From contig SFJG01000044.1 in assembly GCA_004555955.1 (NCBI GenBank), forward strand, positions 1 through 16,346: DNA of 16,346 nucleotides. The letters are read 5' to 3'. The stretch comes from Bacteroidales bacterium. Its GTDB lineage: Bacteria > Bacteroidota > Bacteroidia > Bacteroidales > Muribaculaceae. The number at the start of each line of letters is the position of its first letter. Position 1 is the stretch's first letter. Positions 1 through 7,566 of this stretch are shown piece after piece. A program made the position numbers and the translations under genes. Under the pieces are notes generated by a model. The model was given only the letters and a program-made list of their open reading frames with translations, did no database searches and had not been told where the DNA came from.

Positions 1-228
1 CTTGACTACAATATTTTGTTAACGGCATCGACCGATACTATATTAAATAGAAAGCAAGAACTTGATAAAGACGGTATTGAAGCGATAAATTCAAAAATTG
101 AATATCTCTCGACAAAGAAAGGCTATAAGAAAATTCTTAATGAAGGTACGCCTCAACAAACAGCTTGCCAAATTTTGGATTTTATTTTCAATGAACAAAA
201 TCGAAAGAATTTAAAACGAATCAAATGA
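1..228 (+). CDS. Thymidylate-kinase-like protein, C-terminal fragment (5' end outside window)
   Basis: The reading frame is open from base 1 to a TGA at 226-228, giving 75 residues with no start, so this is the tail of a gene that begins left of the window. The fragment contains an ILLTAS...TILNRKQEL stretch (residues about 5-20). This resembles the LID-proximal part of dTMP-kinase-fold proteins, where a hydrophobic strand is followed by an arginine/lysine-rich segment. A later NEGTPQQ...ILDFIF stretch resembles the family's C-terminal strand and helix. The P-loop is not visible, so catalytic competence cannot be judged. Its stop overlaps the next ATG by 4 nt (ATGA), tying it to the glycosyltransferase operon. 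Such kinases in polysaccharide clusters probably do not make dTTP; a role in polymer synthesis is inferred. The first 120 bases are about 31% GC by hand count, much lower than genes further on. Confidence 0.6.
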   Translation, partial: LDYNILLTASTDTILNRKQELDKDGIEAINSKIEYLSTKKGYKKILNEGTPQQTACQILDFIFNEQNRKNLKRIK

Positions 229-1466
229 CTCGGTTAAAAATCTTCATATCGGCGTACGCGTGTGAGCCGGGGCTTGGAAGTGAAATCGGAGTAGGGTGGC
301 ATTGGGTGCTCGAAATGTCAAAATACTTCGACTTGTGGGTTCTGACTCGCGAAAGTAATCGCCACTCTATTGAGCCTTGGATTGCCGAACATCCCGAATT
401 CGCTCACATTCATTGGCTATACTTCGACCTGCCAAAATGGGCACGGTTCTGGAAGAAAGGACTGCGTGGTGTACGCACTTACTATAATATTTGGCAAATG
501 TGCACGAATAGCATAGTCCGTCGCACAATGAAGGCTAACGACATCGAAATATTTCATCATCTGACCTACGGCAATGCAATTTGGCGAGTCAGCGGCTACG
601 GCAGTCGTCAATTCTTCGTGTGGGGTCCGATTGGCGGTTTGGAAACTATTCCGAAAGATTTCAGTAGGCATTATACTGGTAAATCCAAACTTATCGAGAT
701 GGTGCGCAGACTGATGGTGCGACTTTTGCCGATGAATTTCGGATTCCGCAACCGTTGCAAAAGTGCTGATGTGATTTTGTGCAAAACCGACCTTACTCGG
801 CAGCAAATCCCTGAGAAATACCGCTCAAAAGCTGTGCTGTTTACGGATGTGGCGGTCGACAATGCCGATATTCAAGGTCATGCAATCGGAAAAGATAGTA
901 ATGTAGTAAATCTGCTGACTGTGGGCAGACTTGATGCATGGCGTGGCTTCGATTTGGCAATTGAATCACTTTCGAAAGCTCTAAAGCAGAATGACAATTT
1001 GCGGTTAACAATAGTCGGCAAAGGGCAAGACTTTGCACGTTTGCAGTCGTTGACGCAAGGTTTAGACATCGCCGACCGTGTCGAATTTGCCGGAAAACTA
1101 TCGATGGAAGATTACAAAGCGCGACTTGCTCAAAGCGATGCAGTTGTCAATGCGTCACTGAAAGAGGGCGCTGTAACTGTGTCGTTCGACTGTATGACAT
1201 ACGGAAAGCCGTTGATTTGCCTCGACACAACAGGCTATACACGGTATTTCAATGACGATTATTCTATAGTTATCCCGATAACCAACCGTGCTCAAACAAT
1301 CGAAGAACTGTCGAAAGCGATGGTTGCCGTTTGCGATTCACAAATGCGTAATCGGTTGGGCGAGAATGCACGAAAAGCGGGAAAAGCCTTTTCGTGGGAA
1401 AAACGTGGCGTGGAAATTAGAGATTTAATAGAAAAAAGTTACAATCCCAAAACCGAAAAGCGATGA
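225..1466 (+). CDS. Glycosyltransferase family 4-like (GT-B) enzyme
   Basis: This 413-residue protein would transfer a sugar from a nucleotide donor to a polysaccharide or lipid-linked acceptor at the inner face of the cytoplasmic membrane. The N-terminus (IFISAYACEPGLGSEIGVGW, residues about 6-25) is the glycine-rich acceptor-side loop seen in GT4 proteins of exopolysaccharide clusters. The C-terminal half has a VGRLDAWRGFDLAIESL donor-domain start (about 232-248) and a glycine/lysine IVGKGQ strand. The nucleotide-sugar motif reads E314-x7-D322, whereas most GT4 enzymes have E-x7-E. No signal peptide or membrane helix is evident. The start ATG at 225 overlaps the upstream TGA. Its own TGA (1464-1466) overlaps the next ATG, indicating translational coupling. 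Donor and acceptor cannot be read from sequence. Confidence 0.9.
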   Translation: MTRLKIFISAYACEPGLGSEIGVGWHWVLEMSKYFDLWVLTRESNRHSIEPWIAEHPEFAHIHWLYFDLPKWARFWKKGLRGVRTYYNIWQMCTNSIVRRTMKANDIEIFHHLTYGNAIWRVSGYGSRQFFVWGPIGGLETIPKDFSRHYTGKSKLIEMVRRLMVRLLPMNFGFRNRCKSADVILCKTDLTRQQIPEKYRSKAVLFTDVAVDNADIQGHAIGKDSNVVNLLTVGRLDAWRGFDLAIESLSKALKQNDNLRLTIVGKGQDFARLQSLTQGLDIADRVEFAGKLSMEDYKARLAQSDAVVNASLKEGAVTVSFDCMTYGKPLICLDTTGYTRYFNDDYSIVIPITNRAQTIEELSKAMVAVCDSQMRNRLGENARKAGKAFSWEKRGVEIRDLIEKSYNPKTEKR

Positions 1467-2521
1467 TAGAGTTTGGCAAGGGCGAGGAGTTTTATGAGTT
1501 GGCGAATGCCGACGGAAAGCGTTGGCTCGTGCCTCGGCGCAGTCTTGGCGTGGCTTTTTGCCTCTATCAGCCAAGCGGTTTTCGCGGCAAGTTGCTCAAG
1601 CGGTTCTATCCGCTGTTGCATCTGTCGGCTGTGCGTCGACGTCTCGGCGTGGCGGTCTGTCACTGTCAGCTCAATGAGGATTTCGCGAAACTCGTCGGCG
1701 AGGCTTTCGGCAGCGCGCCGACGTCGTTTGCCGCCTTTTTCGGCACGCCATGTGTCCACCAAAAAACTACCATCCAACTATGCTCATCCGACCGAATTAC
1801 GGGCTACGCCAAGACCACCCCAAGCGCCGACATCGCTCAACTCTTCGCTCGCGAGCAGCGCATCTTGGCACGATTGGCTGAGCTGGGCATGACGGGCATT
1901 CCCCAAATACGGTTCGTTGGAAATGTTGGCGGCGAGCACGTTATGCTGCAGACAACGGTCAAGACTCGTCGGTCGCACACGCTCCACCGTTGGGACGCTC
2001 TGCATCAAGCTTTCGTCGACAGTCTGCAAAGCAAATCAGCGACAACGATAGCCTACGAAACGAGCGACTTTGCCGCCGACGTCGAGTTTTTGAAGAATAA
2101 CATTGTCGATTTGCCCGATTTTTCTCAAGAGTCGGTGAGTAAAGCATACGCAGACGTGGCGAGGCGCTATAGCGGTCGACAAGTGGAATTTATGGCATAT
2201 CACGCCGACTTCACGCCGTGGAATATGTTCGTCGAGAGCGGCAGGCTTTTCGTATTCGATTGGGAATATGCACGGCTGACGTATCCGTGCGGACTCGACC
2301 GCTATCATTTCGAACTGCAGACGGCATACTTCGAGCGGCATTTAGAACCTTGTGCGGTTATGGAAGAGTTACGGCAGCAAGCGTGGTTTTCGTCGTCGAG
2401 TTGCATCGACTATCTTGTAAGCGTCGTGAGTCTCTACCTCCGCCGAGAAGGAAAAGAAATAGAATCCAATCCAATGCTAAAATATTGGATAGAATTGATA
2501 AAGATAAATTTATGCAAGTAG
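1463..2521 (+). CDS. APH/choline-kinase-like phosphotransferase family protein
   Basis: A 352-residue protein whose C-terminal two thirds have the aminoglycoside-phosphotransferase/kinase-like fold. Visible landmarks are a GYAK lysine (K117) and an N-lobe glutamate in the AREQRIL helix (E131). The catalytic loop is HADFTPWN (H247, D249, N254) and the metal-binding aspartate is in VFDWE (D266). All residues needed for ATP-dependent phosphotransfer therefore appear present. Residues 1 to about 100 precede the kinase core and match nothing I recognise. The gene sits between glycosyltransferases with overlapping ends: ATGA at its start and a 10-nt overlap with the next gene at its end. A sugar or polymer-intermediate substrate is therefore inferred, rather than an antibiotic. 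Base composition is high (about 62% GC over 1681-1740 by hand count), unlike the AT-rich left edge. It could also phosphorylate a lipid-linked intermediate. Confidence 0.8.
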   Translation: MIEFGKGEEFYELANADGKRWLVPRRSLGVAFCLYQPSGFRGKLLKRFYPLLHLSAVRRRLGVAVCHCQLNEDFAKLVGEAFGSAPTSFAAFFGTPCVHQKTTIQLCSSDRITGYAKTTPSADIAQLFAREQRILARLAELGMTGIPQIRFVGNVGGEHVMLQTTVKTRRSHTLHRWDALHQAFVDSLQSKSATTIAYETSDFAADVEFLKNNIVDLPDFSQESVSKAYADVARRYSGRQVEFMAYHADFTPWNMFVESGRLFVFDWEYARLTYPCGLDRYHFELQTAYFERHLEPCAVMEELRQQAWFSSSSCIDYLVSVVSLYLRREGKEIESNPMLKYWIELIKINLCK

Positions 2522-3600
2522 TTTGTTTTCATCTATATAATGATTACAGCGGGAGTCCGAGGGTGTTGCGAACGGTGGTTGATGGGCTGCTTCGCGAGGG
2601 CGTCGACGTCACGTTGGTATCATCGCGGGGTGGGGCGCTCGACGGAATTGCGTCGCACTCGTCGGCTCGCTTTCGTCATATCGGCTACTGCTATAAGTTT
2701 TCGACTAATCCCGTTGTCACGATGCTCCGTTATTCGCTTGTGCAGTTGCTGACTTTCTTTGTTGCTCTGCGGTGGACTTTCAGCCGAGATGTGACGTTCT
2801 ATGTCAACACGATTCTCCCTGTTGCTCCGGCTCTTGCCGGGCGGCTGACGGGTAAGCGCGTGGTCTATCACTATCACGAAAATGCGTCGGTCAAGAGTGC
2901 GATGTATCGCTTCTTGTCGGCAATGATGCAACGGCTGGCGAATGACATAATCTGTGTGTCCGACTATCAGGCTTCGCTATTGAAACGTCGTCGGCGCGTC
3001 ACGGTTGTGCCTAATGCCGTGGCGGATGAGTTCGCTCGCCGGATGACGCCGAATGCCGAACAGTCGTTCGAAAAACAAACGGTTTTGATGCTTTCGTCGC
3101 TGAAAGACTATAAAGGCACACGCGAGTTTTTCGAGATTGCGCAGCGTTTGCCCGCCTATCGCTTTACGCTGGTGGTCAACGACGAGATGCCGGCAATCGA
3201 GAAGTATATCGCCGAGCGAGGAATTGTCGTGCCGACCAATTTGACTGTTTTTCCGCGTCAGACCGACATTGTGGAGTTCTATCGCCGAGCATCGGTGGTG
3301 CTGAATCTGTCGAATCCGAGAATGGCGGTAGAAACTTTCGGCATGACCGTTGCCGAGGCGATGACAGCCGGGCTGCCCGTGATTGTGCCGACAGTTGGCG
3401 GCGTTGCCGACTTGGTAGCCGACGGGGTGAATGGTTATAAGATTGATGTGTCTGAAATAGAAAGAATAACCAACAAAATCGACGAAATCTTAACCGACCG
3501 CGAGTTGTACGTTGCGCTGTCGGGCGAGGCTCTGCGGCGTTCGCGGCAATTCAGCGAGCAAAGTATGATTGAATCGATAAAAAATATAATAATTGCATGA
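2512..3600 (+). CDS. Glycosyltransferase family 4 protein
   Basis: A 362-residue GT-B glycosyltransferase. The frame is open back to 2218, but I chose the ATG at 2512. From there the protein reads MQVVCFHLYNDYSGSPRVL, a typical GT4 N-terminal strand and glycine loop. The upstream 98 codons lie inside the phosphotransferase gene and look like a shadow frame. The domain order is an N-terminal Rossmann domain with a YHYHENAS segment near residues 123-130. The C-terminal domain has E274-TFGMTVA-E282 (the canonical E-x7-E), followed by the classic GGVADLVADGVNGY loop (about 298-311). No signal peptide is seen; residues about 67-88 are hydrophobic and could contact the membrane. The TGA overlaps the next ATG (3597). 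Donor sugar is unknown. Confidence 0.92.
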   Translation: MQVVCFHLYNDYSGSPRVLRTVVDGLLREGVDVTLVSSRGGALDGIASHSSARFRHIGYCYKFSTNPVVTMLRYSLVQLLTFFVALRWTFSRDVTFYVNTILPVAPALAGRLTGKRVVYHYHENASVKSAMYRFLSAMMQRLANDIICVSDYQASLLKRRRRVTVVPNAVADEFARRMTPNAEQSFEKQTVLMLSSLKDYKGTREFFEIAQRLPAYRFTLVVNDEMPAIEKYIAERGIVVPTNLTVFPRQTDIVEFYRRASVVLNLSNPRMAVETFGMTVAEAMTAGLPVIVPTVGGVADLVADGVNGYKIDVSEIERITNKIDEILTDRELYVALSGEALRRSRQFSEQSMIESIKNIIIA

Positions 3601-4691
3601 AGAAGAAAGTGGCGATAATCGGCACGCAGGGAGTACCGGCGCAGTATGGCGGTTTTGAGTCGTTGGCGGAACATCTGATAGGGCGTAATGCGTCGGACGA
3701 TATTGAATATACGGTGTTTTGCTCGAGTAAGGACTTGAGCGAGCACCCTGACCATTATAAAAACGCACGTCTGCGTTACGTCGGGCTGCATGCCAACGGC
3801 AAAGAGTCGATACCGTACGATATTGTCTCGATGCTGCGTTGCCTGTGGCGCGGCTACGACGTGCTGCTCATTCTCGGCGTGTCGGGATGCTATTTTTTAC
3901 CGATTTTGCGCTTGCTCTATTGGGGTAAGATAATTGTGAACATCGACGGTTTGGAGCATCGCCGCGCCAAGTGGAGCCGGTTGGCGCGCTTCGTGTTGCG
4001 CACGTCGGAGGCAGTGGCGGTGCGGTTTGCCAACGTGGTGATTGCCGATAATAAAGGCATCGCGGACTATGTCGAGGAGACGTATCATCGGCATGCCGAG
4101 ATGGTGGCGTACGGCGGCGACCATGTGTTTCGCACTGTCGGCGACGACTTCCGCACGTCGACGCTCGACGCCTACGGCTTGCGCTCGGGCGAATATGCCA
4201 TCAGCGTGTGCCGGATAGTGCCCGAAAACAATTGCCACGTCGTCTTGGAGGCATTTGCCCGAACCGGGCAGACGTTGGTGTTCGTCGGCAACTGGCAGTC
4301 GAGCGACTATGGGCGAGACCTGCGCGAGCGTTATAGCGGTTGCGACAACATCCGAATACTCGATGCAATCTACGACCTGGATGTGCTCTACGTGTTGCGC
4401 AGCAATGCCGGACTGTATGTGCACGGCCACAGCGCCGGCGGCACGAATCCGTCGTTGGTCGAAGCAATGTTTTTCGGCATACCGATTTTGGCGTTCGACG
4501 TGGTGTACAACCGCGAAACGACAGCCGGCAAGGCGTGGTATTTCGGAGGCACGGATTCGCTCGTAGCCGAACTAAATCGCGACAGCGAAGAGCGAGCGTC
4601 GATGGGCGCGCAGATGCTGAGCCTGGCACGCGAGCGCTATACTTGGCATACGATAGTGAAGCAGTACGAGGCGCTTTATTATGACAAGTAG
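3597..4691 (+). CDS. DUF1972-type glycosyltransferase, putative rhamnosyltransferase
   Basis: A 364-residue GT4-type enzyme. The N-terminal IGTQGVPAQYGGFESLAEHL (residues 8-27) is the hallmark of the DUF1972 domain. That domain is known from streptococcal Cps2T/WchF-like rhamnosyltransferases, which add L-rhamnose early in capsule repeat synthesis. IVNIDGLEHRRAKW (about 113-126) is also typical of the family. The donor-site loop HSAGGTNPSLVEAM (about 278-291, E289) replaces the usual E-x7-E context and is characteristic of this group. It starts in an ATGA overlap with the preceding glycosyltransferase and ends with TAG at 4689-4691. It is the last gene of the visible operon, since 139 nt separate it from groES. 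Rhamnose specificity is inferred from family membership only. The gene is GC-rich compared with the first genes of the operon. Confidence 0.88.
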   Translation: MKKKVAIIGTQGVPAQYGGFESLAEHLIGRNASDDIEYTVFCSSKDLSEHPDHYKNARLRYVGLHANGKESIPYDIVSMLRCLWRGYDVLLILGVSGCYFLPILRLLYWGKIIVNIDGLEHRRAKWSRLARFVLRTSEAVAVRFANVVIADNKGIADYVEETYHRHAEMVAYGGDHVFRTVGDDFRTSTLDAYGLRSGEYAISVCRIVPENNCHVVLEAFARTGQTLVFVGNWQSSDYGRDLRERYSGCDNIRILDAIYDLDVLYVLRSNAGLYVHGHSAGGTNPSLVEAMFFGIPILAFDVVYNRETTAGKAWYFGGTDSLVAELNRDSEERASMGAQMLSLARERYTWHTIVKQYEALYYDK

Positions 4692-4695
4692 TGCA

Positions 4696-4721
4696 GGCGG
4701 TGTGACAATTTGTCACACGCC
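4696..4721 (+). other. Stem-loop after the glycosyltransferase operon / upstream of groES
   Basis: The arms GTGTGACAA (4700-4708) and TTGTCACAC (4710-4718) pair perfectly, though the tightest turn must open to leave a three-base loop. GGC (4696-4698) and GCC (4719-4721) extend the stem after a single bulged G. It starts 5 nt after the glycosyltransferase stop. No T-run follows (GCTTGTCG comes next), so it is not a canonical intrinsic terminator. It could still act as a 3'-end processing or pausing structure, or as an operator for groES. A poor promoter-like arrangement overlaps it: TTTG at 4709-4712, then 20 nt, then GCCTTTTG. That copy lacks the TA of the -7 consensus. Confidence 0.5.
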
Positions 4722-4743
4722 GCTTGTCGATTGCCTTTTGGCA

Positions 4744-4786
4744 CGGATTATGCAAAAGCAAAGGGTGTCGAGGCGGACGTAATCCG
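4744..4786. repeat. 7-bp inverted repeat in the groES leader
   Basis: CGGATTA (4744-4750) and TAATCCG (4780-4786) are perfect inverted copies separated by 29 nt, ending 44 nt before the groES ATG. They could form a long-loop hairpin in the leader RNA or a split protein-binding site. Arms of this length can arise by chance, so this is only a candidate element. Confidence 0.3.
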
Positions 4787-4830
4787 CAAGCGACGAACAA
4801 AAGAATGTAAAACAAAAAAACATATTAGTT

Positions 4831-5109
4831 ATGGCATTAAACATCAAACCGTTGGCAGACCGCGTCTTAGTTGAACCGGCAGCCGCTGAAGAGAAAACTG
4901 TAGGAGGAATCATCATCCCCGACACCGCAAAAGAAAAACCGTTGCAAGGCAATGTGCTCGCCGTCGGTGCAGGCACAAAAGACGAAGAAATGGTTGTCAA
5001 AGAAGGCGATAAAGTTCTCTACGGCAAATATTCGGGTACAGAACTTGAGTTTGAAGGCAAAAAGTATTTAATAATGCGCCAAAGTGACATTTTGGCAATT
5101 CTTGGATAA
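4831..5109 (+). CDS. groES: Co-chaperonin GroES (Hsp10)
   Basis: At 92 residues this has the normal GroES length. It forms the heptameric lid that closes the GroEL folding chamber in the cytoplasm. The N-terminus NIKPLADRVLVEP (4-16) is the conserved first strand. The mobile loop that docks on GroEL is EEKTVGGIIIPDTAKEKP (about 20-37), with the conserved GGIIIP. The tail YGKYSGTELEFEGKKYLI (about 64-81) carries the usual GTE signature. The start at 4831 has no Shine-Dalgarno sequence but an A-rich leader, as usual in Bacteroidetes. groEL begins 24 nt after the stop, so the two genes form one operon. No CIRCE element is seen upstream, so HrcA control is not supported. Heat regulation, if present, must use another route. 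Confidence 0.98.
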   Translation: MALNIKPLADRVLVEPAAAEEKTVGGIIIPDTAKEKPLQGNVLAVGAGTKDEEMVVKEGDKVLYGKYSGTELEFEGKKYLIMRQSDILAILG

Positions 5110-5133
5110 TAAATCTGAAAAAAACTTAGAACT

Positions 5134-6768
5134 ATGGCAAAAGAAATAAAATTTGATATTAAGGCACGCGAAGAGCTCAAAAAAGGCGTTGACGAACTTG
5201 CAAATGCAGTGAAAGTAACCCTTGGCCCGAAAGGACGCAACGTGATTATCGAAAAGAAATTCGGTGCACCGCACATTACAAAAGACGGTGTTACAGTTGC
5301 AAAAGAAGTAGAGCTCGAAGATTCGTTCCAAAATATGGGTGCTCAACTCGTTAAGGAAGTAGCATCGAAGACCGGCGACGACGCAGGCGACGGCACGACA
5401 ACCGCAACCGTTCTTGCACAAGCCATTATCAATGTAGGTCTGAAGAACGTGGCAGCAGGCGCTAATCCCATCGACCTCAAGCGCGGTATCGACAAAGCTG
5501 TAGCCAAGGTGGTTGAAGGCATCAAGGCACAATCGCAAGAAGTAGACGACGATATGGCAAAAATCGAGAACGTAGCGCGTATCTCTGCCAACAACGACGC
5601 CGAAATCGGTAAACTCATTGCCGACGCAATGCGTAAGGTTAAGAAAGAAGGCGTTATCACCATCGAAGAAGCAAAAGGCACTGAAACTACTGTAAAGGTT
5701 GTTGAAGGTATGCAATTCGACCGCGGCTACATTTCGCCGTATTTCGTAACCAACACTGAAAAGATGGAATGCGAGATGGAAAATCCGTATATCTTGATTT
5801 TCGACAAAAAGATTTCGAACCTCAAAGATATGCTTCCTATCTTGGAACCGGTTGCACAAAGCGGCCGTCCGATGCTTATCATTGCAGAAGACGTCGACAG
5901 CGAAGCACTTGCAACATTGGTAGTAAACCGTCTGCGCGGTTCGTTGAAGATTTGCGCTGTTAAGGCACCGGGCTTCGGCGACCGTCGTAAAGAGATGCTC
6001 GAAGACATCGCAGTGCTCACGCACGGTGTGGTTATTTCGGAAGACAAAGGTCTTAAACTCGATATGGCAACTATCGATATGCTCGGCGAAGCTGAAAAAG
6101 TTACCGTCGACAAAGAAAATACGACAATCGTTAACGGCAAGGGCGACAAAGAACTCATTGCCGAGCGCGTTGCACAAATCAAGGCACAAATTGAGAAAAC
6201 AACGTCGGACTACGACCGCGAAAAGCTTCACGAACGTCTTGCCAAGTTGGCAGGTGGCGTAGCAGTGCTCTACGTAGGAGCTCCGTCGGAAGTCGAGATG
6301 AAAGAGAAGAAAGACCGCGTCGACGACGCATTGAGCGCAACTCGCGCAGCCGTAGCCGAAGGTATCGTTCCCGGCGGCGGTGTGGCATACATCCGTTGCG
6401 TTGAGTCGCTCGAAACGCTCCAAGGCGACAACGATGACGAAAATACCGGTATCCAAATCGTAAAACGTGCAATCGAAGAGCCGCTTCGTCAGATTGTTGC
6501 CAACGCAGGTCTCGAAGGCGCAATTATCGTACAAAAAGTGAAAGACGGCGCCGGCGACTTCGGCTTCAACGCACGCACCGACAAGTATGAAAACTTCTTC
6601 GAAACCGGCGTAATCGACCCGGCAAAGGTAACACGTGTTGCCCTCGAGAACGCAGCATCGATTGCAGGTATGTTCTTGACAACGGAATGTGTGATTTCTG
6701 ACAAGAAAGAAGAAAACCCCGCACCCGCAATGCCTAATCCCGGCATGGGCGGCATGGGAATGATGTAA
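5134..6768 (+). CDS. groEL: Chaperonin GroEL (Hsp60)
   Basis: A 544-residue chaperonin that forms the double-ring ATP-driven folding chamber with GroES. The equatorial ATP site shows TLGPKGRNV (about 29-37) and GDGTTTAT with D86, equivalent to E. coli D87. The catalytic aspartate is D398 in RVDDALSATRAAVAEG. The apical domain follows EGMQFDRGYISPYF (about 191-204), and the C-terminal ATP-site segment is GIVPGGGVAYIR (about 410-421). The C-terminus ends in a GGMGMM tail that projects into the chamber. Length and motifs are complete, with no frameshift. Codon choice is restricted, as expected of a highly expressed gene. It follows groES by 24 nt, and a strong hairpin terminator lies 18 nt after the stop. 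Confidence 0.98.
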   Translation: MAKEIKFDIKAREELKKGVDELANAVKVTLGPKGRNVIIEKKFGAPHITKDGVTVAKEVELEDSFQNMGAQLVKEVASKTGDDAGDGTTTATVLAQAIINVGLKNVAAGANPIDLKRGIDKAVAKVVEGIKAQSQEVDDDMAKIENVARISANNDAEIGKLIADAMRKVKKEGVITIEEAKGTETTVKVVEGMQFDRGYISPYFVTNTEKMECEMENPYILIFDKKISNLKDMLPILEPVAQSGRPMLIIAEDVDSEALATLVVNRLRGSLKICAVKAPGFGDRRKEMLEDIAVLTHGVVISEDKGLKLDMATIDMLGEAEKVTVDKENTTIVNGKGDKELIAERVAQIKAQIEKTTSDYDREKLHERLAKLAGGVAVLYVGAPSEVEMKEKKDRVDDALSATRAAVAEGIVPGGGVAYIRCVESLETLQGDNDDENTGIQIVKRAIEEPLRQIVANAGLEGAIIVQKVKDGAGDFGFNARTDKYENFFETGVIDPAKVTRVALENAASIAGMFLTTECVISDKKEENPAPAMPNPGMGGMGMM

Positions 6769-6786
6769 AAAATAAGTTACTAATAG

Positions 6787-6824
6787 AAAAAGAGTTGTGT
6801 CACGCTCGGCACAACTCTTTTTTT
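6787..6824. terminator. Bidirectional intrinsic terminator between groEL and the HAD gene
   Basis: The arms AAAAAGAGTTGTG (6787-6799) and CACAACTCTTTTT (starting at 6810) pair over 13 bp around a 10-nt loop. The T-run reaches 6824 on the + strand. On the - strand the A-run becomes a T-run, so the same hairpin can end the converging HAD phosphatase gene, whose stop is 15 nt away. This is a textbook shared terminator for convergent genes. Confidence 0.9.
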
Positions 6825-6838
6825 GTATATATAGACTA

Positions 6839-7474
6839 TTATTTTTCAACGCTCAGCATATCGCAGACATGAAATCCCGTGAAGTCGTTGATGGTTAGAT
6901 GGGCTTTACCTTCGATTTTGTCGTAGGGCAGAGTCGTTGCCAATCCGATGACCGTAGCCCCGGCGCGGATACCCGACTCAATACCCGAAATGCTGTCTTC
7001 AAATACGTAGCACGATTCCGGCGCCACGCCGATTGCTTTTGCCCCAAGAAGATAAGGCTCGGGGTCGGGTTTCGAATGCGATACCATATCGCCGGTAACT
7101 ACCGCGTCGAACATTTCGCGAAATCCCGGATTCTGAGCGTAAAGGTTGTCCATCTTTTTCTGCGAACTGCTTGTGACAATAGCTATGCGAAACTGATTCC
7201 GCTTGAGTTCGTTGATGAAACGAATCGCTTCGGCAAAAGGCTTGTAGCGCATATTGATTTCAAAATCTTTGATACGTTCGAGAATGTCTTGCTTAACATC
7301 GTTGTCGGGGAAATAATCGGCAAGGATGCGCTGAAGCGTGTTGCCCTTGATGGCGATGGCAAAATTTTCGACACCGGTAGGGTACAATTTATCGATGTCC
7401 GACCAAAATTGAGTGTAAATACTCTCGCTGTCGACAACAACTCCGTCTAAATCAAAGAGGACTCCTTTCGTCAT
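6839..7474 (-). CDS. HAD-superfamily hydrolase, beta-phosphoglucomutase/phosphatase-like
   Basis: A 211-residue cytosolic HAD hydrolase of the subfamily containing beta-phosphoglucomutase and small sugar-phosphate phosphatases. Motif I is FDLDGVVVDSE, with nucleophile D8 and acid/base D10. Motif II is VTSSS (T101/S102). Motif III is the lysine in SKPDPEPY (K135). Motif IV is VFEDSISGIESG, with metal ligands E159 and D160. A helical cap domain fits between residues about 15 and 85. Substrates cannot be read from sequence; hexose phosphates are usual in the family. The start at 7474 places motif I at the normal distance from the N-terminus. The gene is divergent from the FAD oxidoreductase and converges on groEL. 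A -7 like TAACTTTG lies 43-50 nt upstream. Confidence 0.92.
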   Translation of the reverse strand: MTKGVLFDLDGVVVDSESIYTQFWSDIDKLYPTGVENFAIAIKGNTLQRILADYFPDNDVKQDILERIKDFEINMRYKPFAEAIRFINELKRNQFRIAIVTSSSQKKMDNLYAQNPGFREMFDAVVTGDMVSHSKPDPEPYLLGAKAIGVAPESCYVFEDSISGIESGIRAGATVIGLATTLPYDKIEGKAHLTINDFTGFHVCDMLSVEK

Positions 7475-7516
7475 AATATAGCTCTGAATTAAGTACTAAA
7501 TGAAGCATTTTGACTG

Positions 7517-7524
7517 CAAAGTTA
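7517..7524 (-). promoter_or_regulatory. Candidate -7 element for the HAD phosphatase gene
   Basis: Read on the - strand this is TAACTTTG, a perfect match to the Bacteroidetes -7 consensus TAnnTTTG, 43 nt upstream of the HAD start. No TTG or TTTG occurs 20 nt further upstream; the nearest TTTG (7537-7540) is only 12 nt away. The -33 half is therefore unconvincing. Confidence 0.45.
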
Positions 7525-7566
7525 ATAAAAAGGGGCCAAATACCGCCATGTAGCATACTGCCAATC

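Noticed and set aside
2218..2511. 98-codon N-terminal extension of the second glycosyltransferase
   Set aside because: It lies inside the phosphotransferase gene, is Arg-rich and shows no glycosyltransferase features. The ATG at 2512 gives the normal GT4 N-terminus.
1463..2521. Antibiotic-resistance aminoglycoside phosphotransferase
   Set aside because: Only the general kinase-fold motifs match. Its position inside an overlapping glycosyltransferase operon argues for a role in polymer synthesis.
4750..4782. Ten-codon ORF (MQKQRVSRRT) in the groES leader
   Set aside because: It is too short and basic to judge and overlaps the inverted repeat. There is no start context or conservation evidence, so I do not call it a leader peptide.
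4201..4815. 204-codon - strand frame over the DUF1972 gene and groES leader
   Set aside because: Arg/Cys-rich translation with no motif, antisense to a clear glycosyltransferase with conserved motifs. It is a GC-rich shadow frame.
5068..6849. A 593-codon open frame on the - strand opposite groEL
   Set aside because: It is a shadow of groEL's biased codon use. The translation is rich in Cys, Phe and His without a domain, and it overlaps the complete, conserved groES/groEL frames.
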